From Trueperaceae bacterium (lineage in GTDB: Bacteria > Deinococcota > Deinococci > Deinococcales > Trueperaceae), in NCBI GenBank assembly GCA_024636105.1, contig JAGXHO010000103.1:1-7909 (forward strand): DNA of 7,909 bases. The letters are read 5' to 3'. The position numbers and the translations under genes are program-made. The notes under the pieces are model-generated. The model was not told the DNA's origin and did not search any database. It saw only the letters and a list, made by a program, of their open reading frames with translations. Each line of letters begins with the position of its first letter. The stretch's first letter is position 1. Shown here in pieces: positions 1 through 7,066 of the stretch.

Positions 1-528
1 GAGCACACGATCGACTGGTTGCCGCACCCGCTGCCCGAGGAGGTCCTCGAGCCGTTCGCCGTCCTGCAGAGCAGCATGAACGACGCCCCGCGCGGAACGC
101 TCGACGTCGGGGACCGCGTCTACACGGCGGCGTCGGTGCGCGGGAGCGAGGCGTACGCCGCCGCTCGCGGCGACGTGGCGTGGACGCTGCTCGCGCGCCG
201 CCGTGGCGACGGCGCGTTCGCCGGCTTCACCGACCTCCAGTGGAACCCATCCAACCCGCGCGTCGCGCTGCAGGGCGACACCGCCGTCGCCCCCGAACAC
301 CGCGGCCACGCCCTGGGCAAGTGGCTCAAGGCGGCGATGCTCGAGCGACTCCACCGAGAGCACCCGGAGGTGCGCGTAGTGCGGACGGGAAACGCGGACA
401 CCAACGCGGCGATGCTCGCCATCAACGAGGCGCTCGGGTTCGCGGTCGCGCGCGAGGCGATCGTCTGGCAGGTGGCGACCGACGAGCTGGCGCGACGCCT
501 GGAAGGGGCCGCTGCCATGCACCCCTGA
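1..528 (+). CDS. GNAT-family N-acetyltransferase, C-terminal domain (5' end outside window)
   Basis: The frame is open from base 1 and ends at TGA 526-528, giving 175 visible residues, so the gene starts upstream of the window. A TTG at 19 could be read as a start, but the domain already appears to be running there and no Shine-Dalgarno is visible. Visible residues about 84-112 hold the GNAT core strand and acetyl-CoA loop, with GDTAV followed by EHRGHALGK, which matches the family R/Q-x-x-G-x-G/A motif. Further on, NADTNAAML and NEALGF are the usual helix and last-strand signature. The MNDAPRG stretch near residue 26 resembles the second domain of tandem-GNAT proteins of about 400 residues, which are common in actinobacteria and relatives (recalled, not searched). 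The enzyme would transfer acetyl from acetyl-CoA to an amine; the substrate cannot be told. It is separated from the next gene by 204 bases and is probably not co-transcribed with it by design. Confidence 0.85.
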   Translation, partial: EHTIDWLPHPLPEEVLEPFAVLQSSMNDAPRGTLDVGDRVYTAASVRGSEAYAAARGDVAWTLLARRRGDGAFAGFTDLQWNPSNPRVALQGDTAVAPEHRGHALGKWLKAAMLERLHREHPEVRVVRTGNADTNAAMLAINEALGFAVAREAIVWQVATDELARRLEGAAAMHP

Positions 529-732
529 CGTTCCGTGCCGGACGGTCGCCCTGAACGACCACGGTGCAGCGTACGAAGGCTTGACGACTTCTCGGTACGG
601 TGGGGCATCGACCTCGGCCGAGGGTGCGCGGTGTCGGGTGCCTGTGCGCCGTCCGGCTCATTCGGCGTACTCTGGAGGCGTCCGTCCGAACCGTCCGTGC
701 CCGTCGGTCCCTCGCTCCTGAAGGGAGACGAT
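529..732 (+). promoter_or_regulatory. Intergenic leader of the lipoprotein gene, with a palindrome and weak promoter elements
   Basis: This 204-base gap precedes the lipoprotein gene. It remains open in the lipoprotein frame back to a GTG at 535, but the translation (Arg/Pro-rich) would put about 66 residues before a clear signal peptide, so I treat it as non-coding. A perfect 12-base palindrome, CCTCGGCCGAGG, lies at 612-623 and could be an operator. TTGACG at 581-586 looks like a -35 box, but no good -10 sits 16-18 bases downstream. TACTCT at 668-673 is a possible -10 with no matching -35. A small stem, GGTCG (544-548) with CGACC (556-560), follows the acetyltransferase stop and is too weak to call a terminator. 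Confidence 0.3.
720..727 (+). promoter_or_regulatory. Ribosome binding site that fixes the lipoprotein start
   Basis: GAAGGGAG lies five bases before the ATG at 733. It is followed by a complete lipoprotein signal peptide, so it decides for this ATG over the in-frame GTG at 535. Confidence 0.75.
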
Positions 733-3327
733 ATGTTCCGAACGTTCCGAAACCGCCCCTCGCGTGGAAGCCTATTCTTCATCGCCGCGCTCGCCGTGCT
801 GCTCATCGCCGCATGCGGCCCGAGCCAACTCGAACAGGACCTGACCGCCGACAACGAGCGCCTGACCGCGCGTGTCGCCGAACTCGACGCGACCGTCGAG
901 CGGTTGCAGTCCGAATCGAGCGCCGGTGCCGAGTCCCTGTCGACCGCCGAGGCCGAGATCGCGGCGGCGGCGGAGGCGTTGACGGCGGCAGAAGCTAAGG
1001 TCGAGACCACTCAGGCTGCCCTCGAGGCGGCCGAGGCCGAGATCGAGACGACTCAAGCCGCGTTGACCGAGGCCGAGGCCGAGGCCATGACCACGGCGGA
1101 GGCGTTGAGCGCCGCCGAGACCGAGCGCGCGTCGCTTCAGGAGCGCCTCGACGTCCGTGACGCCGAGCTCGAGGCCGCCATTCAAGAGCGCGATGCCACG
1201 CGAGCCGATTTCGATTCCGCCGTGGTCGGGCGCAACGCCGTTCGCGGTGTGCTCGAAGCCGCTGTCACCGAGATCGAAGGGCTGAAGGCCGCGCGCGACG
1301 CCGCCGCTGCCGAAGCGGCGGAGACCGCGGAGCGCGTGGCGGAGCTCGAAGCCCAACTCGCCGCGGCGGATGAGGCTCGAGACGCTGCGGCCCAAGCGCG
1401 CGACGCTGCCGTGGGCGAGCGCGATGCTGCGGTCGCCGAACGTGATGCTGCCGTGTCCGAGCGTGAGGCTGCGGTCGCCGAGCGTGATGCTGCCGTTTCA
1501 GAGCGTGATGCTGCCGTGTCCGAACGTGATGCTGCGGTGGCCGAGCGTGATGCTGCCGTTTCGGAGCGTGATGCTGCCGTGTCCGAACGCGATGCTGCGG
1601 TCGCCGAGCGCGATGCTGCGGTGGCCGATTTGGACGCTGCGGTCGCCGAGCGTGATGCTGCCGTTTCGGAGCGCGATGCTGCCGTTTCAGAGCGTGATGC
1701 TGCCGTGTCCGAACGTGATGCTGCGGTGGCCGATCTGGACGCTGCGGTCGCCGAACGTGATGCTGCCGTTTCCGAGCGCGATGCTGCCGTGACCGATCTC
1801 GAAGCGGCCGTCGCGGAGCGCGACGCGGTCGCTGCCGACCTCGACGCCGCGGTCACCGACCGCGACGCTGCGGTCGCCGAGGTCGCGGAACTGACCGCAG
1901 CGCGCGAGGAGCTCGTGGCCGATACGACGGCAGCGACCGAACGCACCACCGAACTCGAGGCACAGCTCGCCGCGGCCCTCGAGGCTCGGGCGGTCGCAGC
2001 TGCCGCTCAGGACGCCACTTCTGCACGCGTGGCGTCGCTCGAAGAGGAACTCTTGGCCAAGGACGCCGCGCTCGCGGACGCCGAGGCCCGGTCGCAGACG
2101 TTGGACGATGAGGTCGCCGAGGCGACCTCCACGATCGATTCGCTGCGCACCGAGGTCGAGGCCGCCGAGGCGGCACTGACCTCCGTGCGAGCCGAAGCCG
2201 CTGCAGCCGAATCGGCCGCGGCCGAACGCCTCGCCGCCGTCGAGGCCGACCTGGCCGCCGTGCGCGCTGCCCAGGCCGAAGTCGAAACGGCTTCGACCTC
2301 GCTGGAGGCCGACCTTGCGGCCGTCCGTGGAGAGCTCGACGCGGCCAACGCGCGCGAGCAAGAGCTCGTGGCCCAGGCGGCGAACGCCGAGACGACGCTC
2401 GACGCGCTGCGCGCCGAGATCGACGCCCGCTCTGCAGAGTTGACCCAGACCCGAGCCGCCGTGGAAGCGTCGACGACCGAGCTCGAAGCGGCCACCGAAG
2501 CTTGGGCGGAGGAGCGCACCACGTTGACCTCGAACCTCGAGGCGTCGATGGCGGAGCGCGAAGCCCTGGCGTCGGAGCGCGACGCGTTGGCCGAAGAGCG
2601 TGACGCCTTGGTCGCGGCGCGCGACGCCTTGGCCGCCGAGCGCGACGGATTGGCCGAAGAGGCCGAAGCCCTCGCCTCCGAGGTGGCCGAGACGGCTTTG
2701 GCGCGCGACGCCCTTGCGACGGATCTCGCGGCGCTCCAGACCGAGCGCGACGCGCTCGCCACGGACCTGGCGACGCTGCAGTCCGAGCGCGACGCGCTGA
2801 CGACCGACGTGGGGGCACTTCGCACGGAACGCGACGCCCTGGCGACCGACCTTTCTTCGCTGGAAACGGAACGCGACGCCCTGGTCGCCGACGTCGCCGC
2901 GCTCGTCGTCGAACGCGAAGCCTTGACGCAGCGCCTCTCGACCGCGCAGGAGCGCGGGGAGCAGACGGCCGCGCAGCTCGAGACGACCGCCGACGCGCTC
3001 GGCGATGCCCAGGAGCGCGCGACCAGCCTCACCGACGAGCTCGGCGTGTTGCTCGTGGAGCAGGAGGGCCTCCAAGAGACGACCCAGGCCCAACGCGACG
3101 CGCTGCAAACGGTGCGTCAGGAGCTCGAGACCACCCAGAACGAGATCGCCCGCCTGACCGGTGCGCGCGGGATCTACACCGTGCAGCCCGGGGATTCGCT
3201 CTCGTCGATCGCGACGTTCTTCTACCGCAACGGCAACCGTTGGCCCGACATCATGCAGGCCAACGAGAACCTGATCGACGCGCCCGACCTGATCTTCTCC
3301 GGGATGGTGCTGATCGTCCCCGAGTGA
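733..3327 (+). CDS. Very long coiled-coil lipoprotein with C-terminal LysM domain
   Basis: The protein has 864 residues from ATG 733. Residues 1-28 form a lipoprotein signal peptide: basic start (MFRTFRNR), hydrophobic core about 14-26, and lipobox I25-A26-A27-C28, so Cys28 should be lipidated. Residues 31-813 are Ala/Glu/Asp/Arg-rich with no proline and no further cysteine, and have heptad patterning throughout, which predicts continuous alpha-helical coiled coil. Within it, residues 215-382 are 24 tandem heptads of the type ERDAAVS/A, and 656-725 are five 14-residue repeats of the type TERDALATDLAAL. Residues 814-864 are a LysM domain (YTVQPGDSLSSIA, then WPDIMQANENL, then a hydrophobic end), a known peptidoglycan/chitin-type glycan binder. 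The inferred role is an envelope tether or spacer linking a membrane lipid anchor to peptidoglycan. No enzyme domain is visible. The exact function is unknown, and SMC- or myosin-like database hits would be compositional. It is transcribed alone and converges on the copper operon. Confidence 0.88.
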   Translation: MFRTFRNRPSRGSLFFIAALAVLLIAACGPSQLEQDLTADNERLTARVAELDATVERLQSESSAGAESLSTAEAEIAAAAEALTAAEAKVETTQAALEAAEAEIETTQAALTEAEAEAMTTAEALSAAETERASLQERLDVRDAELEAAIQERDATRADFDSAVVGRNAVRGVLEAAVTEIEGLKAARDAAAAEAAETAERVAELEAQLAAADEARDAAAQARDAAVGERDAAVAERDAAVSEREAAVAERDAAVSERDAAVSERDAAVAERDAAVSERDAAVSERDAAVAERDAAVADLDAAVAERDAAVSERDAAVSERDAAVSERDAAVADLDAAVAERDAAVSERDAAVTDLEAAVAERDAVAADLDAAVTDRDAAVAEVAELTAAREELVADTTAATERTTELEAQLAAALEARAVAAAAQDATSARVASLEEELLAKDAALADAEARSQTLDDEVAEATSTIDSLRTEVEAAEAALTSVRAEAAAAESAAAERLAAVEADLAAVRAAQAEVETASTSLEADLAAVRGELDAANAREQELVAQAANAETTLDALRAEIDARSAELTQTRAAVEASTTELEAATEAWAEERTTLTSNLEASMAEREALASERDALAEERDALVAARDALAAERDGLAEEAEALASEVAETALARDALATDLAALQTERDALATDLATLQSERDALTTDVGALRTERDALATDLSSLETERDALVADVAALVVEREALTQRLSTAQERGEQTAAQLETTADALGDAQERATSLTDELGVLLVEQEGLQETTQAQRDALQTVRQELETTQNEIARLTGARGIYTVQPGDSLSSIATFFYRNGNRWPDIMQANENLIDAPDLIFSGMVLIVPE
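1486..1544 (+). repeat. 59-base exact direct repeat, copy 1
   Basis: This segment is identical by eye over 59 bases to 1675-1733, at a distance of 189 bases (nine heptads). The copies begin GATGCTGCCGTTTCAGAG. They diverge at the next base on the right (G versus T) and at the preceding base on the left (T versus C). It lies inside the heptad array. Confidence 0.9.
1675..1733 (+). repeat. 59-base exact direct repeat, copy 2
   Basis: This is the second copy of the segment at 1486-1544. It leads into the DLDAAVA variant heptad, while the first copy leads into an ordinary ERDAAVS heptad. Confidence 0.9.
2698..2907 (+). repeat. Five 42-base / 14-residue repeats in the distal coiled coil
   Basis: Five consecutive 14-residue units of the type TERDALATDLAALQ lie at residues 656-725. 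Codons differ more between units than in the proximal heptad array, so this repeat looks older or held mainly at the protein level. Confidence 0.8.
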
Positions 3328-3335
3328 GCAAACCG

Positions 3336-3382
3336 CGGGCGGTCCGACCGGACCGCAACGGGCGGCCCGATAGGACCGCCCG
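3336..3382. terminator. GC-rich hairpins between convergent genes, likely bidirectional terminator
   Basis: Only 60 bases separate the converging stop codons. They contain stem GCGGTCC (3339-3345) with GGACCGC (3350-3356) around a four-base loop. A second stem pairs CGGGCGG (3359-3365) with CCGCCCG (3376-3382). Alternatively the outer arms CGGGCGGTCC (3336-3345) and GGACCGCCCG (3373-3382) pair perfectly over ten bases. No T-tract follows on either strand, so the termination function is inferred from position and stem strength. Confidence 0.6.
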
Positions 3383-3387
3383 CCCCG

Positions 3388-3789
3388 TCACCGCAGCGCG
3401 TCCGCCAGAGCGGAAAGCAACGCCTCTTTGCGCTCGTACCCTGGCCGGAGGAACACGAACGCTCCGACCGACCAGTCTTGGACGGCGGCGATCTCCTGGC
3501 CGTCGTCCTCGAGCTTGAGGTGGGGGTACGCCCCGTACTCGACGTAGCAACCGAAGTCGGCGGCGACGCCCTCGAGGCGCGCGCAGCGGGCTTCGTCGAA
3601 GCGCACCGCGAACGGCAGCGCGAAGGCGGGCTTGCCGCACGAGCCACCGAGGCCGACCATCGGCAGGCCGGCGATCTCGGGTGCGGACTCCTTGGCGGCC
3701 GAGCGCGCCAGGAAGGCGGCGCGGTCGCGAACCTGGTCGCGCGGGGCGCGCAGGCCGGCGACGTACGCGCCGAGCGAGGGTGCATCCAT
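3388..3789 (-). CDS. Hypothetical protein, last gene of the copper operon (133 aa)
   Basis: I do not recognise this protein. The ATG at 3789 is chosen because GGAGGAG lies seven bases upstream (3797-3803) and the A of the ATG is the last base of the preceding DUF305 stop (TGATG), implying coupled translation. A 13-residue upstream extension with Pro/Arg-rich sequence is rejected. The protein is soluble-looking, with no signal peptide or membrane segment. It is acidic-to-neutral with an alpha/beta look: helix-like residues 5-32, then GLPMVGLGGSCGKPAF (41-56), AVRFDEARC (61-69), FGCYVEYGAYPHLKLEDD (80-97), and a C-terminal helix KEALLSALADALR. Cysteines at 51, 69 and 81 and His90 could bind metal, but they are not in a known copper motif. 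Its tail position in a copZ-csoR-copA-DUF305 operon suggests a role linked to copper stress. This is context only. Confidence 0.72.
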   Translation of the reverse strand: MDAPSLGAYVAGLRAPRDQVRDRAAFLARSAAKESAPEIAGLPMVGLGGSCGKPAFALPFAVRFDEARCARLEGVAADFGCYVEYGAYPHLKLEDDGQEIAAVQDWSVGAFVFLRPGYERKEALLSALADALR

Positions 3790-4394
3790 CAGTGGTCTCC
3801 TCCGGTGGGGTGGGGGGCTGCGCCCCACGCCGCGATCCAGCCGCGTAGGGTTCCGATCTCCTCGGTCTGCACGCGGATCACGTCGCGCGCGAGGTCCGCG
3901 ACCTCGGGCCGCACGCCGTCGAGCGCGAGGACCGCTTCGGCCATCCCTATCGCCATCGCGTGGTGGTGGATCATGTCCGAGGCGAAGGTGCGGTCGACCA
4001 TGTCGGGCTCGAGGCCGTCGAGCGACTGCATCATCGGCACGTAGGCCGGGGCCGTCGCCGTCGGGTACCAGGCGGCGCGCCAGGCTTCGAGCTCCGCGAT
4101 CTCGTCGGCTTGGGTGGCGATGATCGCCTCCGCGAGCGCCAGCACCTCGGCCCGCTCACCGCGCTCCAGCACGACCCGCGCCACGTCCACGGCCTCCTGG
4201 TGGTGGGGGATCATGCCGATCACGAAGTCGGACTCGCGCGACACCTGAACGTGGGCCGCCATCGGATCGGCTTGGGCCGCCCCCCGTCCGGGAAGGTCGA
4301 TCGCGATGCTCGTCGCGACGAGCGCGGTGGCGATCGCCGCCGCCAGCAGGCTGCGACCGACCAGGTTGTCGAAGATGGATGGGGTGCCCGTCAC
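3789..4394 (-). CDS. DUF305 family protein, probable extracytoplasmic copper-binding protein
   Basis: The protein has 201 residues. The start is GTG 4394, which overlaps the copA stop as GTGA; the next Met is residue 45, after the hydrophobic segment, so GTG is preferred. Residues about 15-33 are a hydrophobic segment (signal peptide or N-terminal anchor), and A40-Q41-A42 is a possible signal peptidase I site. DUF305 signatures are present twice: [12 protein letters not shown] at 61-72 and [12 protein letters not shown] at 141-152. Each sits on a predicted helix and is followed by a second acidic helix, the internally duplicated four-helix (ferritin-like) arrangement of the family. The Met/His pairs are the likely metal ligands. 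Some DUF305 proteins, such as cyanobacterial CopM, bind copper outside the cytoplasm (recalled). Placement directly after copA supports a role in holding or buffering exported copper. The C-terminal tail has two more histidines (195 and 201). Confidence 0.88.
   Translation of the reverse strand: MTGTPSIFDNLVGRSLLAAAIATALVATSIAIDLPGRGAAQADPMAAHVQVSRESDFVIGMIPHHQEAVDVARVVLERGERAEVLALAEAIIATQADEIAELEAWRAAWYPTATAPAYVPMMQSLDGLEPDMVDRTFASDMIHHHAMAIGMAEAVLALDGVRPEVADLARDVIRVQTEEIGTLRGWIAAWGAAPHPTGGDH
3797..3803 (-). promoter_or_regulatory. Shine-Dalgarno of the 133-residue protein gene
   Basis: On the minus strand GGAGGAG sits seven bases before ATG 3789, inside the last codons of the DUF305 gene. 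It selects the 133-residue form over the longer open frame beginning at 3828. Confidence 0.75.
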
Positions 4395-6946
4395 GGCGCC
4401 ACCGCCAACTGCGGCCGCTGCGCCTCGGGCGCGCGCCCGACGTCGGCCGCCATCGGCGGCGCGAAGCGCCGCAGGCGCAGCGCGTTGCTGAGCACGAAGA
4501 CGCTCGAGAGCCCCATCGCGGCCGCCGCGACGATCGGCGACAGCAACACGCCGAATCCGGGGTAGAGCACGCCCGCGGCCACCGGGATGAGCACCGTGTT
4601 GTACGCGAACGCCCAGAAGAGGTTCTGCCGGATGTTCGTCAGCGTCGCCTTGGAGAGCGCGATCGCGTTGGGGACGTTGCGCAGGTCGCCCGACATCAGC
4701 ACCACGTCGGCCGACTCGATCGCCACGTCGGTGCCGGTGCCGATCGCCAGGCCGACGTCGGCCTGCGCGAGCGCCGGCGCGTCGTTGATGCCATCACCCA
4801 CGAAGGCGACCGTGCGGCCGTCGGCCTGCAGCGCCTTGACCGCCGCGGCCTTGCCGTCGGGCAGCACGTCGGCGAGCACGGTGTCGATGCCGAGGCGCGC
4901 GGCGATCGCGTTCGCGGTGCGGGCGCCGTCGCCCGTGACCATCGCGACCGTGCGGCCGAGCGCGTGCAGCGCGCGGATGGCGTCGGGGGTCGAGGGCTTG
5001 ATCGGGTCCTCGACCGCCACGACCGCGGCGGTGACGCCGTCGATCGCGATGTACAGGGCGGTCTTGCCGTCGTCGGCGAGGCGCGCGGCATCGCCTGCGA
5101 GCGCGCCGGCGTCGATGCCGAGGCGCTCCAGGTAGCGCTCGGCGCCCACGTGCACCGTGTGGCCGTCGACCACGCCGGTGACCCCGAAGCCGGGAACGGC
5201 GTCGAAGCCGGTCGCGCCACCGACCGCGAGCCCGCGCTCACGCGCCGCTGCGACGATCGCGCCAGCCACGGGGTGCTCCGAGTTCGCTTCGACCGCCGCC
5301 GCGAGCGCGAGCGCCGCGGCCGTGTCGGCACCCGGCGCGCCGACGAGGTCGGTCAGTTCGGGCCGCCCCTTGGTGAGGGTGCCGGTCTTGTCGAGCGCGA
5401 TCACGTCGGCCTGGCCGACGCTCTGCAGCGCGATGCCGTTGCGGAACAGCACGCCCATCTCGGCCGCCTTGCCGGTGCCGACCATGATCGAGGTGGGGGT
5501 CGCGAGGCCCATGGCGCATGGGCACGCGATGATGAGCACCGCGACGGTGTTCACGAGCGCGAAGGTGAGCGCCGGCTCGGGGCCGAACGCCAACCAGATG
5601 CCGAAGGTCACCGCGGCGACGCCGAGGACTGCCGGTACGAACCAGCGAACCACCTGATCGACGAGCGCTTGGATCGGGAGCTTCGAGCCCTGCGCTGCCT
5701 CGACCATCGCGACGATCTGCGCGAGCACGGTGTCGGCGCCGACCGCGCGGGCCTCGAAGCGGAGCGCGCCGGTGCCGTTGATGGTGCCGCCGGTGACGGC
5801 GTCGCCGGTCGCCTTAGCGACCGGGACGGGCTCACCGGTGATCATCGACTCGTCGACGTACGAGTTCCCGGCGACGACCACACCGTCGACCGGCAGACGC
5901 TCGCCGGGGCGCACGGCCACCACGTCGCCGCGGCGCACCGCGCCGACGTCGACCTCGAGTTCGACGCCGTCGCGCTCGACCCGCGCCGTGCGCGGTTGCA
6001 GCTTCATCAGCGAGCGGATGGCGTCGCCGGTGCGCCCCTTGGCGCGCGCCTCGAACCAGCGCCCGAGCAGGATCAGCGAGATGATGACGGCCGAGGCCTC
6101 GAAGTAGACGTGCACGGTCCCGGCGGGGAGCACCCAGGGGACGAAGGTCGCCACCACCGAGTAGCCGTACGCGGCACTGGTGCCGATCATCACGAGCGAG
6201 TTCATGTCCGGCGACAGGCGCCGCAGCGCGGGCCAACCCTTGGCGTAGAAGCGCGCCCCGGGCCCGAACTGGACCGCGGTGGCGAGCACGAACATCACGT
6301 AGTAGATGGTCTGCATGGGCACGAGGCCGTGGAGCCAGGCGCCGAACGGGGCGACCAGCATGGCGCCCATCTCCATGATGAAGATCGGGATCGTGAGCCC
6401 CGCAGCCAGCCCCAGCGCGCGCGTCAGGGACGCGTACTCGGCAGCGCGGCGCTCGCGTTCGGCGTCCGTGCGCGTCTGGGCGCCGGCCTCCTCGAGCACG
6501 TCGTAGCCGGCGTCGCGGATGGCGTCGATCAGCCGCTCGCGCGGCGCCACGTCGGGGAGGTAGCGGAGCGTGGCGCGCTCGGTGGCGAGGTTGACGTTCG
6601 CCGCCAGCACCCCGTCCACCTTGCCCAGCGCTCGCTCCACACGCGCGCTGCAGGCGGCGCAGGTCATGCCGGTGACGCTCAGTTCGGCTTCGGCGACCAC
6701 CGGCTGGTAGCCGGCGTCCTCGATCGCCGCGAGCACCTGCACCGGGGTCAGCGCGGCGGGGTCGAAGCGGACCGTCGCCTGTTCGGTGGCGAGGTTGACG
6801 TTGGCCTCGGCGACGCCCTCGAGCTTGCCGAGGGCGCGCTCGACGCGCGCGCTGCACGAAGCGCACGTCATGCCGGCGACGCCGATGCGGAGGGTGGCGG
6901 GGTCCGCCGTCGTGTGGTGAGGGGACGTTGGTGAGGTACTCGACAT
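4391..6946 (-). CDS. copA: Cu(I)-exporting P1B-type ATPase
   Basis: The protein has 851 residues from ATG 6946, with AGGAGT at 6951-6956 as ribosome binding site; the 39-codon upstream extension of the frame crosses the putative operator and is rejected. Two heavy-metal-associated domains come first, with GMTCASC (C28, C31) and GMTCAAC (C96, C99). The actuator motif TGE is at 370-372 and the transmembrane metal motif CPC at 475-477. Phosphorylation motif DKTGT is at 519-523 (Asp519), SEHP at 556-559, TGDG at 671-674 and GDGIND at 717-722. Tyr782-Asn783 and Met811/Ser815 in the last two helices complete the Cu(I)/Ag(I) P1B-1 pattern. The protein pumps Cu(I) out of the cytoplasm using ATP and receives it from CopZ. 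All catalytic residues are intact and the length is normal for a two-HMA CopA. The stop overlaps the DUF305 start by four bases, and a likely CsoR site lies upstream. Confidence 0.97.
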   Translation of the reverse strand: MSSTSPTSPHHTTADPATLRIGVAGMTCASCSARVERALGKLEGVAEANVNLATEQATVRFDPAALTPVQVLAAIEDAGYQPVVAEAELSVTGMTCAACSARVERALGKVDGVLAANVNLATERATLRYLPDVAPRERLIDAIRDAGYDVLEEAGAQTRTDAERERRAAEYASLTRALGLAAGLTIPIFIMEMGAMLVAPFGAWLHGLVPMQTIYYVMFVLATAVQFGPGARFYAKGWPALRRLSPDMNSLVMIGTSAAYGYSVVATFVPWVLPAGTVHVYFEASAVIISLILLGRWFEARAKGRTGDAIRSLMKLQPRTARVERDGVELEVDVGAVRRGDVVAVRPGERLPVDGVVVAGNSYVDESMITGEPVPVAKATGDAVTGGTINGTGALRFEARAVGADTVLAQIVAMVEAAQGSKLPIQALVDQVVRWFVPAVLGVAAVTFGIWLAFGPEPALTFALVNTVAVLIIACPCAMGLATPTSIMVGTGKAAEMGVLFRNGIALQSVGQADVIALDKTGTLTKGRPELTDLVGAPGADTAAALALAAAVEANSEHPVAGAIVAAARERGLAVGGATGFDAVPGFGVTGVVDGHTVHVGAERYLERLGIDAGALAGDAARLADDGKTALYIAIDGVTAAVVAVEDPIKPSTPDAIRALHALGRTVAMVTGDGARTANAIAARLGIDTVLADVLPDGKAAAVKALQADGRTVAFVGDGINDAPALAQADVGLAIGTGTDVAIESADVVLMSGDLRNVPNAIALSKATLTNIRQNLFWAFAYNTVLIPVAAGVLYPGFGVLLSPIVAAAAMGLSSVFVLSNALRLRRFAPPMAADVGRAPEAQRPQLAVAP

Positions 6947-6950
6947 GGCG

Positions 6951-6956
6951 ACTCCT
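6951..6956 (-). promoter_or_regulatory. Shine-Dalgarno of copA
   Basis: AGGAGT on the minus strand ends four bases before ATG 6946. It supports this start over the in-frame codons further upstream, which lie in the promoter/operator region. Confidence 0.75.
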
Positions 6957-6975
6957 GCGATGGGGGAGGGTCCCG

Positions 6976-6981
6976 AGCGTA
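6976..6981 (-). promoter_or_regulatory. Candidate -10 element for an internal copA promoter
   Basis: TACGCT (minus strand) fits the TAnnnT pattern and lies 29 bases before the copA ATG. A -35 box at normal spacing would fall at 6999-7004 (GGGTAA, a poor match) and would overlap the operator at 7001-7019. The same GTACGCT string occurs upstream of copZ at 7686-7692. This is inference only. Confidence 0.3.
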
Positions 6982-7000
6982 CGGGCACGAACGACAGCTT

Positions 7001-7019
7001 ACCCCACCGGGGGTGGGGT
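7001..7019. promoter_or_regulatory. Putative CsoR operator (site A) in the csoR-copA gap
   Basis: ACCCCACC, a three-base spacer and GGTGGGGT form a perfect inverted repeat with eight-base arms. Pseudo-palindromic runs of four to six G or C flanked by A/T are the known style of CsoR operators. The minus strand reads CCACCCCCGGTGGGGT across 7001-7016, which is identical to the plus strand at 7813-7828. It would let copA and the genes after it respond to copper independently of copZ-csoR. An outer nine-base inverted repeat, GAGCGTACG (6975-6983) with CGTACGCTC (7033-7041), surrounds it almost concentrically. Confidence 0.68.
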
Positions 7020-7066
7020 GGGTGTAACCCGACGTACGCTCCTGCGCCGACGGCACCGACCACGCT

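Larger units (their letters stand above)
1375..1878 (+). repeat. 24 tandem 21-base repeats encoding coiled-coil heptads
   Basis: The unit encodes ERDAAVS/A, with DLDAAVA variants at 1627-1647 and 1732-1752 that lie exactly 105 bases (five units) apart. The central units (about 1420-1790) repeatedly use GAT-GCT and CGT codons, whereas flanking units use the GAC-GCG/GAC-GCC codons typical of this gene. This means the central copies multiplied or were homogenised at the DNA level. Because 21 is a multiple of three, other frames stay open across the array and create false long ORFs on both strands. Confidence 0.93.

Noticed and set aside
535..732. N-terminal extension of the lipoprotein to the GTG at 535
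   Set aside because: It would bury the signal peptide 66 residues inside the protein. ATG 733 has a good ribosome binding site.
1370..1792. Second plus-strand open frame in the array
   Set aside because: It is an out-of-frame reading of the same repeat (MLPCPSV-type) with no ribosome binding site.
1375..1878. The tandem array as a CRISPR
   Set aside because: Units are contiguous 21-base in-frame codon repeats without spacers.
1182..1949. Minus-strand open frame of 255 codons over the heptad array
   Set aside because: The 21-base repeat has no stop in this frame, giving a monotonous TAASRS pattern. The real plus-strand frame has a signal peptide and a LysM domain.
3797..3828. G-rich tract and hairpin (GTGGGG 3810-3815 with CCCCAC 3823-3828) as another CsoR site or terminator
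   Set aside because: It lies inside the DUF305 coding end (APHPTGG) and lacks the paired arms of sites A and C. The next gene is coupled immediately downstream, so termination there is unlikely.
4379..6934. Plus-strand open frame of 851 codons opposite copA
   Set aside because: It is the antisense shadow of copA: composition is dominated by Arg, His, Gly, Asp and Val with no fold or motif. High GC leaves the opposite frame without stops. The length equal to CopA is coincidence.
6947..7063. N-terminal extension of CopA to 7063
   Set aside because: It crosses operator A, lacks similarity to HMA domains and reaches the csoR stop region. ATG 6946 has AGGAGT upstream.
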